A DNA stretch of 64,000 bases, from contig NZ_CP022161.1 of NCBI RefSeq assembly GCF_002214185.1, positions 9,431,486 to 9,495,485 of the forward strand, given 5' to 3'. Made by a program: the position numbers and the translations under genes. The stretch comes from Streptomyces capitiformicae (GTDB lineage Bacteria; Actinomycetota; Actinomycetes; Streptomycetales; Streptomycetaceae). The notes beneath the pieces were generated by a model. The model saw only the letters and a list, made by a program, of their open reading frames with translations. It ran no database searches and was not told where the DNA came from. Position 1 is the first letter of the stretch. Each line of letters starts with the position of its first letter. This document shows, in pieces, positions 8,358 to 16,581 of the stretch.

Positions 8358-9094
8358 GCCGCCGCGAGCGTGGGCCGGCTGAGGTCCTGCTCGACCCGGC
8401 CGATCTCGTCACGCAGGCGGGCAGCGGCGGCAAGCACGGTGATCGCGGCGAACAGCACGACGACGAGTACGACCCGCCACCACGCCAGCCGGTTCATGGC
8501 CTGCCACAACTCGCCGGTGAAGAACAGGAAGAGCGTGACGAAGAGCAACGCGGGCAGCGCCCGGCCCAGCAGGTGCACGCTGTTGCGCAGGTCGAAGACC
8601 GAGTGGCGGACCGCCCGACGCAGCAGTGTGCCGAGACCGTAGGTGGTGGCCAGAAGTGTGGCGACGAACGCGGCGGCGAAGAAGATCACGAAACCCAGCA
8701 GCCCGACCACGTTGCCGCCCGGCGGTGTGACGGCTCCGTCGACGGCGAGCTGCAACAGAGGTACGGCGACGGGCATCGTGGCGTACGCGGCGAGGAACGC
8801 GATGGCGGCTCTGCGCGAGAAACGGGGAAGCCGCCGGACGAGAACGGTACTTGTGCCCCACGCGGCCAGCGTCATCACGGCGACGCCACCGAGGAGGATC
8901 CACCCGTGCGAGCCCGCGGATCTGAGCGGGACGAGCCAGGCCAGGCTGGCCAGCGCCACGAAGGCCAGCGACGGCAGCATGCGGGGGAGCACGTGATCGA
9001 CGAAGCCGTATCCCTCGATCATCGTGGGTGCACCCCGCCGGACAAGCCAGCCTTCAGTTCGGCGTATCACCGCCTGCGGCACCGTGAACGGCAT
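7946..9094 (-). CDS. Multi-pass membrane protein, C-terminus replaced by deletion fusion
   Basis: The open frame encodes 382 aa, but only residues 1 to ~265 look native: several hydrophobic helices, including LPSLAFVALASLAWLVPL, VVGLLGFVIFFAAAFVATLL, ALPALLFVTLFLFFTGELW and VVLVVVLFAAITVLAAAA, and then a short cytosolic helix (RLRDEIGRVEQDLSRP). Beyond ~8300 the frame runs out of register through the MmyB-domain remnant and gives Arg/Ser-rich nonsense. A hypothetical Streptomyces membrane protein has therefore lost its tail. The function is unknown and the chimera may be unstable. The start codon is poorly defined. Confidence 0.5.
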   Translation of the reverse strand: MPFTVPQAVIRRTEGWLVRRGAPTMIEGYGFVDHVLPRMLPSLAFVALASLAWLVPLRSAGSHGWILLGGVAVMTLAAWGTSTVLVRRLPRFSRRAAIAFLAAYATMPVAVPLLQLAVDGAVTPPGGNVVGLLGFVIFFAAAFVATLLATTYGLGTLLRRAVRHSVFDLRNSVHLLGRALPALLFVTLFLFFTGELWQAMNRLAWWRVVLVVVLFAAITVLAAAARLRDEIGRVEQDLSRPTLAAACRDTPLAGVRVEQLAPDGQLPAMPRTRWPRRCTVTRPAAPRRNTTSSGATSRTPPRGKLFPAEDRDRAAARRWRICVPRSPAARTTRGWRGSYAGSAPGERSSRRCGTPTTSPYAAPTSSASCIRSSARWSWTARY

Positions 9095-9748
9095 GACTGA
9101 CCGGCCCTTTGCTCAGCATGGATGAACGGTCCGAACATCAACTCGACCGCACCTTATGCCAAGACTCGTGACCAACTGGGAGAGGCACCGGTTCGAGTCA
9201 GCGACGACGGGTACCTCGCGCTGCGCGAAGCCGGCTTGGCTCATGTGGCGGCGTCGGCCTGGCGGGATGCCATCCAGGCGAGCGGACGCATGGCGGAGCC
9301 GCTCCTCGGCCGCGCGGAAAGCAGCCGTCCCCCGGTCGGTCTGCAGACCGACCGGGCCGACGCAGCCTCACGGTGCCGTACCGGCCTGTCATCGCGTCCT
9401 CGCGCCGCAGACCGCGGGTGTCGAGGGTCCTCCAGGGGAGGCATTCACACCGAACGTGCGCCCCGGGCATCCGCGCCCGCGGCGCACGTTCGCGTCAGGC
9501 CCAGCAGCCGTTCACGGTCGCGGCGAGGCCGTCCATCGCGTCCCTGATAGCGCTGCTTTGGCTGTGGAGCCGTTCTCCACGGGCGAGCTCAGGCGGTGCT
9601 CGTAGCCCTTCTCCGTGAGCAGATCGCGGCCGAGGCCGGCCACCTCGTTGCCGCGAGCACGGCAGAGACCGACCCCCGCGACCTCAGCCGCAGAAGGAGT
9701 GCCGGAAACGTGACCTGATCGAACGATTCATTCACTGGACTAAGTCGC
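9095..9748. other. 650-bp region without a supported gene
   Basis: Several short open frames occur on both strands, but none has a matched start/RBS and recognisable domain. A plus-strand stretch ending at TGA ~9718 reads LLREQIAAEAGHLVAASTAE and looks like the helical end of some lost protein. I regard the region as decayed coding sequence. Confidence 0.4.
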
Positions 9749-9754
9749 TATGAT
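9749..9754 (+). promoter_or_regulatory. -10 element of tetR, probable leaderless transcript
   Basis: TATGAT lies 6 nt before ATG 9761, and there is no Shine-Dalgarno sequence. This places the transcription start at or next to the A of the start codon, an arrangement common in Streptomyces leaderless mRNAs. No good -35 was seen, so activation or TetR control through the adjacent AT-richer sequence is possible. Confidence 0.5.
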
Positions 9755-9760
9755 GTCTGC

Positions 9761-10384
9761 ATGGCTCACGTATCCGCGGCAGAGCGCCGTCCTCAGCTGA
9801 TCAAGGCCGCCATCGACCTCATGACGAGGGAGGGCGTGGCCGCCGGAAGCACCCGCGCCATCGCGGCCGAGCTGGGCGTGGCCCAGGCAACGGTGCACTA
9901 CACCTTCGGCACCAAGGAAGATCTGTACCGGGCCGTCATGGAGCAGCTCACCCATGATCTGATCGCACAGGTCGAACGGGCGGCGCCCGCGGACGCCGGC
10001 TTCGAGGAGACGGTCGCGACACTCGCCGCCGCCCTGTGGCAGACCGTGCGCGAGCAGCCCACCGCCCACCAGCTGCTCACCGAACTGTCCATGTTCGCGC
10101 TCCGGACACCACGGCTGCAGGAGGCCCTCGAGGGCCACTACGGCGAGGTGACGGCCGTGACGGCGAAGCTGGTGACCGAGGCGGCCGAGCGCACCGGTCA
10201 CCAGCTCGCCCAGCCGGCGGAGACCCTCGCCCGGTTCTTCCTGGCCGGCTTCGACGGCCTCTCGGCGCAGCATCTCTCACTGCCCGACGAGGAAGCCGAG
10301 CTCACCTGTCTGCAGGCCCTGGTCTCCGCCGTCGTCGCTCTCGCCGGAGGCCGAATGGAACTCGTGCCCCTGCCGAAGAGCTGA
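9761..10384 (+). CDS. TetR/AcrR-family transcriptional regulator
   Basis: 207-aa TetR-family repressor. The N-terminal HTH is clear (LIKAAIDLMTREGVAAGSTRAIAAELGVAQATVHYTFGTKEDLY), followed by an all-helical ligand-binding domain. ATG 9761 is preceded directly by TATGAT, which suggests a leaderless transcript. Its convergent neighbour is the C-terminal stump of an MFS transporter, the usual kind of TetR target, so the regulator may have outlived the pump it controlled. It appears intact. Confidence 0.9.
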   Translation: MAHVSAAERRPQLIKAAIDLMTREGVAAGSTRAIAAELGVAQATVHYTFGTKEDLYRAVMEQLTHDLIAQVERAAPADAGFEETVATLAAALWQTVREQPTAHQLLTELSMFALRTPRLQEALEGHYGEVTAVTAKLVTEAAERTGHQLAQPAETLARFFLAGFDGLSAQHLSLPDEEAELTCLQALVSAVVALAGGRMELVPLPKS

Positions 10385-10574
10385 CAGCAGGGCGGAACGG
10401 GCCGGCCTCGCCCTTGTCGCCGTTACCCGGCGATGAGCCGCGGACGTCGGCCGGCCGGAAGGTGCCCGATCCGCGGTGAAGGGCCGGTCGTAGACCTCCG
10501 GTCCGGCGCGTCATCTCTTCGCCGGAGCAGCGTCTGCGCCCCGTGGCCAAGGCAACCGGTCCTCAACGCACAGG

Positions 10575-10612
10575 CAGCCGCTGCCCCTGACATCGGACAG
10601 GGGCAGCGGCTG
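10575..10612 (-). terminator. Strong hairpin after MFS remnant
   Basis: 15-bp perfect stem (CAGCCGCTGCCCCTG with its complement) and an 8-nt loop, lying between the convergent tetR and MFS remnant. There is no T tract, as is usual for GC-rich terminators. It could serve either strand. Confidence 0.6.
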
Positions 10613-10636
10613 TTCCGCGAGGTCGGGACGGTGTCT

Positions 10637-10808
10637 TCAGGCCGTCGGCACGCGTCCGGGCTGCGGTTCGTCGGCGGCCTCGCCACTGGCCACCGTCATC
10701 CTCAGCAGGGGCAGCGAGGCGAGGAAGGTGCCGATCGCCAGGACGGGACTCAGTACGCCGGCCCCGGCACCGTCGAGAATGGCGCCGACGGCCAACGGTC
10801 CGACACAC
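10637..10808 (-). pseudogene. MFS transporter C-terminal remnant
   Basis: 57 codons ending at TGA (10637-10639) read MCVGPLAVGAILDGAGAGVL then SPVLAIGTFLASLPLL, i.e. the last two transmembrane helices and cytosolic tail of a major facilitator transporter. The upstream part is missing: the sequence changes directly into 5S ribosomal RNA at 10809. No start codon or RBS exists. Confidence 0.7.
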
Positions 10809-10890
10809 ATTCCGAACCCGGAAGCTAAGCCTTACAGCGCCGATGGTACTGCAGGGGGGACCCTGTGGGAGAGTAGGACACCGCCGAACT
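10809..10890 (+). rRNA. rrf: 5S ribosomal RNA, 3' two thirds only (truncated)
   Basis: About 82 nt match the 3' part of streptomycete 5S rRNA from the ACATTCCGAACCCGG segment through AAGCTAAGCC, GGGGGGACCC and GGGAGAGTAGGACACC to the end. The first ~37 nt, which pair with the 3' end, are replaced by the MFS gene remnant. No 16S or 23S sequence is in the window. The piece keeps its downstream terminator. It cannot form helix I and is a relic of a ribosomal RNA operon. Confidence 0.9.
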
Positions 10891-10898
10891 CCTTTTAG

Positions 10899-10942
10899 AG
10901 CTCTGGCTCTTGGGTGCGACGCCCAAGAGCCAGAGCTTTTTT
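10899..10942 (+). terminator. rrn operon intrinsic terminator
   Basis: 16-bp perfect stem (AGCTCTGGCTCTTGGG and complement), 7-nt loop, and a run of six T from 10937. It stands 9 nt behind the 5S end, the classic end of a ribosomal RNA operon. Confidence 0.95.
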
Positions 10943-10998
10943 GCGTTGAGGTAAGGTCAGGGAGCATCGTTGGCTCATTTCGCACAGGAGGCCCCCGG

Positions 10999-11607
10999 GT
11001 GGAGGTCCAGGAGACACGGGTTCAGACGGACCGGGTCCTCACCATCCCGAACATCCTCAGCATGGCGCGGCTCGTTGGCGTGCCCGTCTTCCTGTGGCTG
11101 ATTCTCTGGCCCGAGTTCGGCGGCCCGAAGGCCGACGGCTGGGCGCTCCTTGTGCTCGCCCTGAGCGGCGTCAGTGACTATCTGGACGGCAAGCTGGCCC
11201 GGCGCTGGAACCAGATCAGCAGCCTTGGCCGGCTCCTCGATCCCGCAGCCGACAGGCTCTACATTCTGTCGACTTTGGTGGGTCTCACGTGGCGCGAGAT
11301 TCTGCCACTTTGGTTGACCGCTGTACTGCTCTTGCGAGAGCTGGTTCTGCTGGTGATGGTGGGCATCCTCAGGCGACACGGCTATCCGCCGCCGCAGGTG
11401 AACTTCCTTGGGAAGGCGGCTACCTTCAACCTGATGTATGCCTTCCCGTTGCTGTTGCTCAGTGACGGAAGTGGATGGATCTCGTCACTCGCTGCTATTT
11501 TCGGATGGGCGTTCGCTGGATGGGGTACAACGCTGTACTGGTGGGCAGGAATCCTCTACGTGGTTCAGGTCCGCCGACTTGTCAGGGCGGACGCCATGGC
11601 CGATTGA
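10999..11607 (+). CDS. CDP-alcohol phosphatidyltransferase
   Basis: 202-aa membrane enzyme from GTG 10999 after AGGAG. The family signature is complete: D60-x2-D63-G64-x2-A67-R68-x8-G77-x3-D81-x3-D85, within SDYLDGKLARRWNQ and GRLLDPAADR. It has about six transmembrane helices. It transfers a phosphatidyl group from CDP-diacylglycerol to an alcohol; relatives make phosphatidylglycerol phosphate or cardiolipin. The gene is first in a conserved block that corresponds to the mycobacterial pgsA2 position. The acceptor alcohol cannot be told from the sequence. Confidence 0.9.
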   Translation: MEVQETRVQTDRVLTIPNILSMARLVGVPVFLWLILWPEFGGPKADGWALLVLALSGVSDYLDGKLARRWNQISSLGRLLDPAADRLYILSTLVGLTWREILPLWLTAVLLLRELVLLVMVGILRRHGYPPPQVNFLGKAATFNLMYAFPLLLLSDGSGWISSLAAIFGWAFAGWGTTLYWWAGILYVVQVRRLVRADAMAD

Positions 11608-11723
11608 GCCCGCCTGATTGGGCGGCTGTTAGTGGCTCGATGGCCCGCGTCGGAAAAGTGCGGGACAATCTGGACGGGTGAAGTCGGCTAGACCGTCGTC
11701 TCTTCAAGGAGGACGCTTCCGAC

Positions 11724-14219
11724 ATGAAGGCCGTCGTGATGGCCGGAGGCGAGGGCACACGCCTTCGCCCCATGACCTCGAGCATGCCCAAGCCGCTCCT
11801 GCCCGTGGCGAACCGCCCGATCATGGAGCACGTGCTGAGGCTGCTCAAAAGGCATGGGCTCAATGAGACCGTCGTAACTGTCCAGTTCCTGGCGTCACTC
11901 GTCAAGAACTACTTCGGGGACGGCGAGGAGCTCGGGATGGAGCTCACCTATGCCAATGAGGAGAAGCCACTCGGTACTGCTGGGAGCGTCAAGAACGCCG
12001 AGGAAGCGCTGAAGGACGACGCTTTCCTCGTCATCTCCGGTGATGCCCTGACCGACTTCGACCTCACCGAGCTCATCAATTTCCACAAGGAAAAGGGTGC
12101 GCTGGTCACTGTATGCCTGACGCGTGTGCCGAATCCGCTGGAATTCGGCATCACTATCGTGGACGAAGAGGGAAGAGTCGAGCGGTTCCTGGAGAAGCCG
12201 ACCTGGGGGCAGGTCTTCTCGGACACCGTGAACACGGGCATCTATGTGATGGAGCCCGAAGTCTTCGACTACGTCGAGGCCGACGTTCCCGTCGACTGGT
12301 CCGGCGATGTCTTCCCGCAGCTCATGAAGGAGGGTAAGCCGGTCTACGGCTTTGTCGCCGAGGGCTACTGGGAGGACGTCGGTACGCACGAGAGTTATGT
12401 GAAGGCGCAGGCCGATGTCCTGGAGGGCAAGGTCGACGTCGAGCTCGACGGGTTCGAACTCTCGCCGGGCGTCTGGATCGCCGAGGGCGCCGAAGTGCAT
12501 CCCGACGCGGTGCTGCGCGGGCCTCTGTACATCGGCGACTACGCCAAGGTCGAGGCCGGTGTCGAAATCCGTGAGCACACCGTCGTGGGCTCGAATGTGG
12601 TCGTGAAGAGCGGGGCTTTTCTGCACAAGGCCGTTGTTCACGACAATGTCTACATCGGCCAGCACAGCAATCTCCGTGGCTGTGTGGTCGGAAAGAACAC
12701 CGACATCATGCGGGCCGCGCGGATCGAGGACGGCGCGGTGATCGGTGACGAGTGCCTCGTCGGAGAAGAATCGATCATCCAGGGGAACGTACGCGTCTAT
12801 CCCTTCAAGACGATCGAGGCCGGTGCTTTCGTCAACACGTCGGTGATCTGGGAGTCCCGTGGGCAGGCGCATCTGTTCGGTGCCCGTGGGGTGTCCGGGA
12901 TCCTCAATGTCGAGATCACCCCAGAGCTGGCCGTGCGGCTGGCCGGGGCGTACGCGACAACGCTCAAGAAGGGCTCCACGGTCACCACCGCCCGCGACCA
13001 CTCCCGAGGCGCGCGTGCGCTGAAGCGGGCGGTTATCTCGGCGCTCCAGGCCAGCGCCATCGACGTACGGGATCTCGAGAACGTACCGCTGCCGGTGGCT
13101 CGGCAGCAGACCGCGCGGGGCAGTGCCGGCGGGATCATGATCCGGACCACGCCCGGGGTTCCGGACTCTGTCGACATCATGTTTTTCGATGGGCAGGGGG
13201 CGGATCTCTCGCAGGCCAGTCAGCGGAAGCTGGACCGGGTGTTCGCGCGGCAGGAGTACCGGCGCGCGTTCCCGGGGGAGATCGGGGATCTGCACTTCCC
13301 GGCCAGTGTCTTCGATTCGTACACCGGCTCGTTGTTGCGGAATGTCGACACGACAGGAATCGCTGAGTCGGGGCTCAAGGTCGTCGTGGACGCGTCCAAC
13401 GGCAGTGCCGGGCTTGTGCTGCCGAGTCTGCTCGGGAAGCTGGGCGTCGATTCGTTGACGATCAACCCCGGCCTTGATGAGTCGAGGCCGACGGAGACGG
13501 CCGATATGCGGCGGTCGGGGCTGGTGCGGCTGGGCGAGATCGTGGCGTCGTCGCGGGCCGCGTTCGGTGTGCGGTTCGACCCCGTCGGTGAACGGCTGTC
13601 GCTCGTCGACGAGAAGGGGCGCATCGTCGAGGACGACCGGGCCCTGCTGGTCATGCTCGATCTGGTGGCTGCCGAGCGGAGGAGCGGGCGGGTGGCGCTG
13701 CCGGTGACCACTACGCGTATCGCCGAGCAGGTCGCGGCCTATCACGGCACGCAGGTCGAGTGGACGACCACCTCGCCGGACGACCTGACGCGGGTCGGTC
13801 GGGACGAGACGACGATCTTCGGCGGGGACGGGCGCGGTGGGTTCATCGTGCCGGAGTTCAGCAGCGTCTTCGACGGTACTGCGGCCTTTGTGCGGCTTAT
13901 CGGGCTCGTGGCGAGGACGCAGCTCACGCTCAGCCAGATCGACGCGCGGATTCCGCGGGCGCATGTCCTGAAGCGGGATCTTGCGACTCCGTGGGCCGTC
14001 AAGGGGCTCGTGATGCGGCGGGTCGTGGAGGCGGCTGGGGATCGTTTTGTCGACACGACCGATGGGGTGCGGGTCGTGGAGACCGATGGGCGGTGGGTGA
14101 TGGTTCTGCCGGATCCGGCCGAGGCCGTCACACATCTGTGGGCGGAAGGGCCTGACGACGCCTCGGCGCAGGCCCTGCTCGACGAGTGGTCGGCGGTCGT
14201 GGACAGCGCCGGACGCTGA
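11724..14219 (+). CDS. manC: Mannose-1-phosphate guanylyltransferase fused to a phosphomannomutase-like domain
   Basis: 831 aa. Residues 1-~235 are a nucleotidyltransferase with the signature [10 protein letters not shown] (7-16), PKP at 22-24, LGTAGS and VISGDALTD; ~255-370 are left-handed beta-helix hexapeptide repeats. From ~380 to the end the fold is phosphomannomutase/phosphoglucomutase-like, but its catalytic loops are altered: the TASHNP serine loop is RTTPGV near 474-479, the DGDADR metal loop is DPVGER at 619-624, and the GEESGH sugar loop is GGDGRGG near 700. I therefore expect an active GDP-mannose (or related) synthase with a non-catalytic, perhaps regulatory, C-terminal domain. 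It begins at ATG 11724 after AAGGAGG. GDP-mannose feeds cell-envelope glycans and glycoprotein mannosylation. Confidence 0.85.
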   Translation: MKAVVMAGGEGTRLRPMTSSMPKPLLPVANRPIMEHVLRLLKRHGLNETVVTVQFLASLVKNYFGDGEELGMELTYANEEKPLGTAGSVKNAEEALKDDAFLVISGDALTDFDLTELINFHKEKGALVTVCLTRVPNPLEFGITIVDEEGRVERFLEKPTWGQVFSDTVNTGIYVMEPEVFDYVEADVPVDWSGDVFPQLMKEGKPVYGFVAEGYWEDVGTHESYVKAQADVLEGKVDVELDGFELSPGVWIAEGAEVHPDAVLRGPLYIGDYAKVEAGVEIREHTVVGSNVVVKSGAFLHKAVVHDNVYIGQHSNLRGCVVGKNTDIMRAARIEDGAVIGDECLVGEESIIQGNVRVYPFKTIEAGAFVNTSVIWESRGQAHLFGARGVSGILNVEITPELAVRLAGAYATTLKKGSTVTTARDHSRGARALKRAVISALQASAIDVRDLENVPLPVARQQTARGSAGGIMIRTTPGVPDSVDIMFFDGQGADLSQASQRKLDRVFARQEYRRAFPGEIGDLHFPASVFDSYTGSLLRNVDTTGIAESGLKVVVDASNGSAGLVLPSLLGKLGVDSLTINPGLDESRPTETADMRRSGLVRLGEIVASSRAAFGVRFDPVGERLSLVDEKGRIVEDDRALLVMLDLVAAERRSGRVALPVTTTRIAEQVAAYHGTQVEWTTTSPDDLTRVGRDETTIFGGDGRGGFIVPEFSSVFDGTAAFVRLIGLVARTQLTLSQIDARIPRAHVLKRDLATPWAVKGLVMRRVVEAAGDRFVDTTDGVRVVETDGRWVMVLPDPAEAVTHLWAEGPDDASAQALLDEWSAVVDSAGR

Positions 14220-14235
14220 ATCGTCCCTCACGCGT

Positions 14236-14277
14236 GCGTGCCGGACAAGTGCCCCCAACGGGGCCTGTCCGGCACGC
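14236..14277 (+). terminator. Terminator after manC
   Basis: 12-bp outer stem (GCGTGCCGGACA with its complement at 14266-14277) and an inner GCCCC/GGGGC stem. No T tract. It lies 16 nt after the manC stop. Confidence 0.75.
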
Positions 14278-14317
14278 GGCTGGGGCCATTCGGTGGTAGT
14301 GGCCGCGACGTGCGACG

Positions 14318-15223
14318 ATGTGCGGCATGCCGCAGCAGCCCCCCGTTCGGAGCACACCCACGCGCCCGTCGCGTCCGGACGCCTCCATGTCGCTGCTCAC
14401 CAACGTCATGGACCACAGCCTCGACGACGGATACGCCGAGGCCGCCGCTCGCAAGAAGGCCGCAGGCGTGGAAGGCATGCCGAAAACGGTGCGGGCGAAG
14501 CTGGGGCTCGCGGCCGGCCTGGTGCTCGCCGCCCTCGTGGTGACGGTGGGCGCGGCACAGGCGCGTGTCAGCGCTCCTGTGGTCGCCAAGGAGCGCGAGG
14601 AACTCGTCGATCGCATTCAGCAGGAGACCGCGGCCGCCGACGAGCTCGAGGACACCGTCGACGGACTCCGCGACGACGTGAGCGCACGGCAGCGGGAGGC
14701 CCTCAAGGACAACGGCGGGAGTGACCAGAGCGAGCTGGTGGGCATCCTGGCGGGCGCCGTCGAAGTGCACGGCCCAGGCGTGAAGCTCGTCGTCAACGAC
14801 TCCAAGGACGCCAGCCAGGGCGGTGACGGCGATCCGCGTGAGACGTCCGGATTCTCGGACACCGGGCGGGTGCGTGACCGGGACATGCAGCGGGTCGTCA
14901 ACGGGCTGTGGCAGTCGGGCGCCGAGGCGGTTTCGATCAACGGGCAGCGCCTCACCGCGCTGTCGGCGATCAGGGCCGCGGGCGACGCGATACTGGTCGA
15001 CAACAAGCCGCTGGCGCCGCCCTACACGGTCCTCGCGGTGGGGGACGGGCAGCGGCTGAGTACCAGGTTCCAGAACAGCCCCGACGGGCTGTACCTTCAC
15101 GCCCTCCAAGAGAACTTCGGAATCCGGACAAGCATCTCCGTCGAGAGCGACATCACGGTGCCGGCCGCGCCGAGCGTGATCGTACGAACAGCAGAACCGA
15201 GCACAGAGAAGGGCACATCGTGA
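14318..15223 (+). CDS. DUF881-family membrane-anchored protein
   Basis: About 300 aa (ATG 14318; ATG 14327 equally possible). It has a cytosolic N-terminus, one transmembrane helix (~residues 70-92, LGLAAGLVLAALVVTVGAAQ), a coiled-coil stretch (KEREELVDRIQQETAAADEL), then the extracytoplasmic DUF881 domain with HGPGVKLVVND and AEAVSINGQRLTALSAIR. It overlaps the sbp gene by GTGA. Such pairs flanking a small basic protein are conserved in actinobacteria next to division- and metabolism-regulating genes; a role at the membrane or divisome is suspected but unproven. Confidence 0.85.
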   Translation: MCGMPQQPPVRSTPTRPSRPDASMSLLTNVMDHSLDDGYAEAAARKKAAGVEGMPKTVRAKLGLAAGLVLAALVVTVGAAQARVSAPVVAKEREELVDRIQQETAAADELEDTVDGLRDDVSARQREALKDNGGSDQSELVGILAGAVEVHGPGVKLVVNDSKDASQGGDGDPRETSGFSDTGRVRDRDMQRVVNGLWQSGAEAVSINGQRLTALSAIRAAGDAILVDNKPLAPPYTVLAVGDGQRLSTRFQNSPDGLYLHALQENFGIRTSISVESDITVPAAPSVIVRTAEPSTEKGTS

Positions 15224-15552
15224 TCGCCGTACTGGGCCTCGTCCTCGGAGTCGTGGCCGGACTGTTGGTCCGGCCCGAGGTACCGGCGGTGGTCGAGCCG
15301 TATCTCCCCATCGCCGTCGTGGCGGCGCTCGACGCCGTCTTCGGCGGTCTGCGCGCGATGCTGGACGGCATCTTCGACGACAAGGTCTTTGTGGTGTCGT
15401 TCCTGTCGAACGTCGTCGTGGCCGCCCTGATCGTGTTCCTGGGTGACAAGTTGGGCGTCGGAGCACAGCTGTCCACTGGTGTCGTGGTCGTCCTCGGTAT
15501 CCGTATCTTCTCCAACGCCGCGGCGATCCGTCGGCACGTGTTCCGGGCGTGA
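15220..15552 (+). CDS. sbp: Small basic membrane protein (DUF1290, sbp)
   Basis: 110-aa protein from GTG 15220 with three hydrophobic helices (IAVLGLVLGVVAGLLV, AVVAALDAVFGGL, VVVAALIVFLGDKLG) and a basic C-terminus (AAIRRHVFRA). It matches the DUF1290 small basic protein family first noticed near ftsZ in Bacillus. It overlaps both flanking DUF881 genes by 4 nt, so the three proteins are probably made in fixed ratio and may form one membrane complex. Confidence 0.85.
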   Translation: MIAVLGLVLGVVAGLLVRPEVPAVVEPYLPIAVVAALDAVFGGLRAMLDGIFDDKVFVVSFLSNVVVAALIVFLGDKLGVGAQLSTGVVVVLGIRIFSNAAAIRRHVFRA

Positions 15553-16391
15553 GGCCGATGAGCGAGAAGGACGACACCCCGACGACTCGGCTGCGCAGGG
15601 AACTTCCCCAAGAGGTGCCTCCGGTGGCCGCCGAGGAGCCCGGCGAGGCGGTGCGGGAGGAAGAGAGCAAGCCCACCGGACGGCAGCGGTTGGCTCAAGG
15701 GCTGTGGCCGCCGCGCTTCACGCGCGCCCAACTCATCGTGGCCCTCCTGCTGTTCGGCCTCGGCTTCGGCCTGGCCGTCCAGGTCGCCTCCAACAACGAC
15801 GACAGCGCCCTGCGCGGGGCACGTCAGGAAGATCTCGTACGCATCCTCGATGAACTGGATGACCGTACTCAGCGTCTGGAGGAGGAGAAGCAGGGTCTCG
15901 AAGACCAGCGCACCGAGTTGGAGAACAGCTCGGACCAGGCCGAGGAGGCACGCAAGCAGACGGTCGAGAAGGAACGGCAACTCGGCATTCTGGCGGGCAC
16001 GGTGGCCGCGCAGGGGCCCGGCATCACATTGACGATCAACGACACGAAGGGGACGGTCGAGGCGGACATGTTGCTCGACGCGATCCAGGAGCTGCGCGCG
16101 GCCGGCGCGGAGGCGATCCAGGTGAACGGCGTACGCGTCGTCGCCAACACTTACCTGACCGATTCCGGCGACGGAATCAGTGTCGACGGGAACAAGATCA
16201 CCCAGCCCTTTCGTTTCAAGGTCATCGGCAACCCGCAGGACCTCGAGCCCGCACTGAACATCCCCGGAGGCGTGGTGCAGACACTGGAGAAGGAGCAGGC
16301 CACCGTGGCCGTGGAGCGGGCGGACAAGATCGTCGTGGACGCCTTGCGGGCCGCGAAGCAGCCTGACTACGCTCGGTCGTCCTCCCAGTGA
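15549..16391 (+). CDS. DUF881-family membrane-anchored protein (second copy)
   Basis: 280 aa from GTG 15549 (ATG 15558 is an alternative). A charged N-terminal ~60 residues, one transmembrane helix (LIVALLLFGLGFGLAVQV), a long coiled coil (LVRILDELDDRTQRLEEEKQ onward) and the DUF881 domain (QGPGITLTINDTKGTVEADM, AEAIQVNGVRVVANTYL). It is paralogous to the first DUF881 protein and coupled to sbp. Heterodimer formation through the coiled coils is a reasonable inference. Confidence 0.85.
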   Translation: MRPMSEKDDTPTTRLRRELPQEVPPVAAEEPGEAVREEESKPTGRQRLAQGLWPPRFTRAQLIVALLLFGLGFGLAVQVASNNDDSALRGARQEDLVRILDELDDRTQRLEEEKQGLEDQRTELENSSDQAEEARKQTVEKERQLGILAGTVAAQGPGITLTINDTKGTVEADMLLDAIQELRAAGAEAIQVNGVRVVANTYLTDSGDGISVDGNKITQPFRFKVIGNPQDLEPALNIPGGVVQTLEKEQATVAVERADKIVVDALRAAKQPDYARSSSQ

Positions 16392-16581
16392 ACCGCAGGT
16401 GCATAGGGGCCGTCCGGCGAGGGCATGAGGTTGCGGGGGGTCGGCGCACCGAATGGGTGGTGCGTGGTGGAAACTGTCTGGTGGAAACGGACGTTGTGAG
16501 GATGTCCGGGTCGGCCGGTGTGTTCAGTCAGGGTTCGTCCTGCCCCACGGGCGGGTCTGTTTCGGTCAAGGGGAATCGCCC

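Noticed and set aside
9122..9618. Three overlapping frames between the membrane-protein gene and tetR
   Set aside because: No consistent frame with protein features; probably decayed sequence.
11895..14357. 820-aa open frame antisense to manC, and similar long antisense frames (for example 19979-22243, 23196-25493, 28212-30029)
   Set aside because: They arise from high GC third positions of the real genes; no domain, Shine-Dalgarno sequence or sensible composition (runs of Arg/Pro/His).
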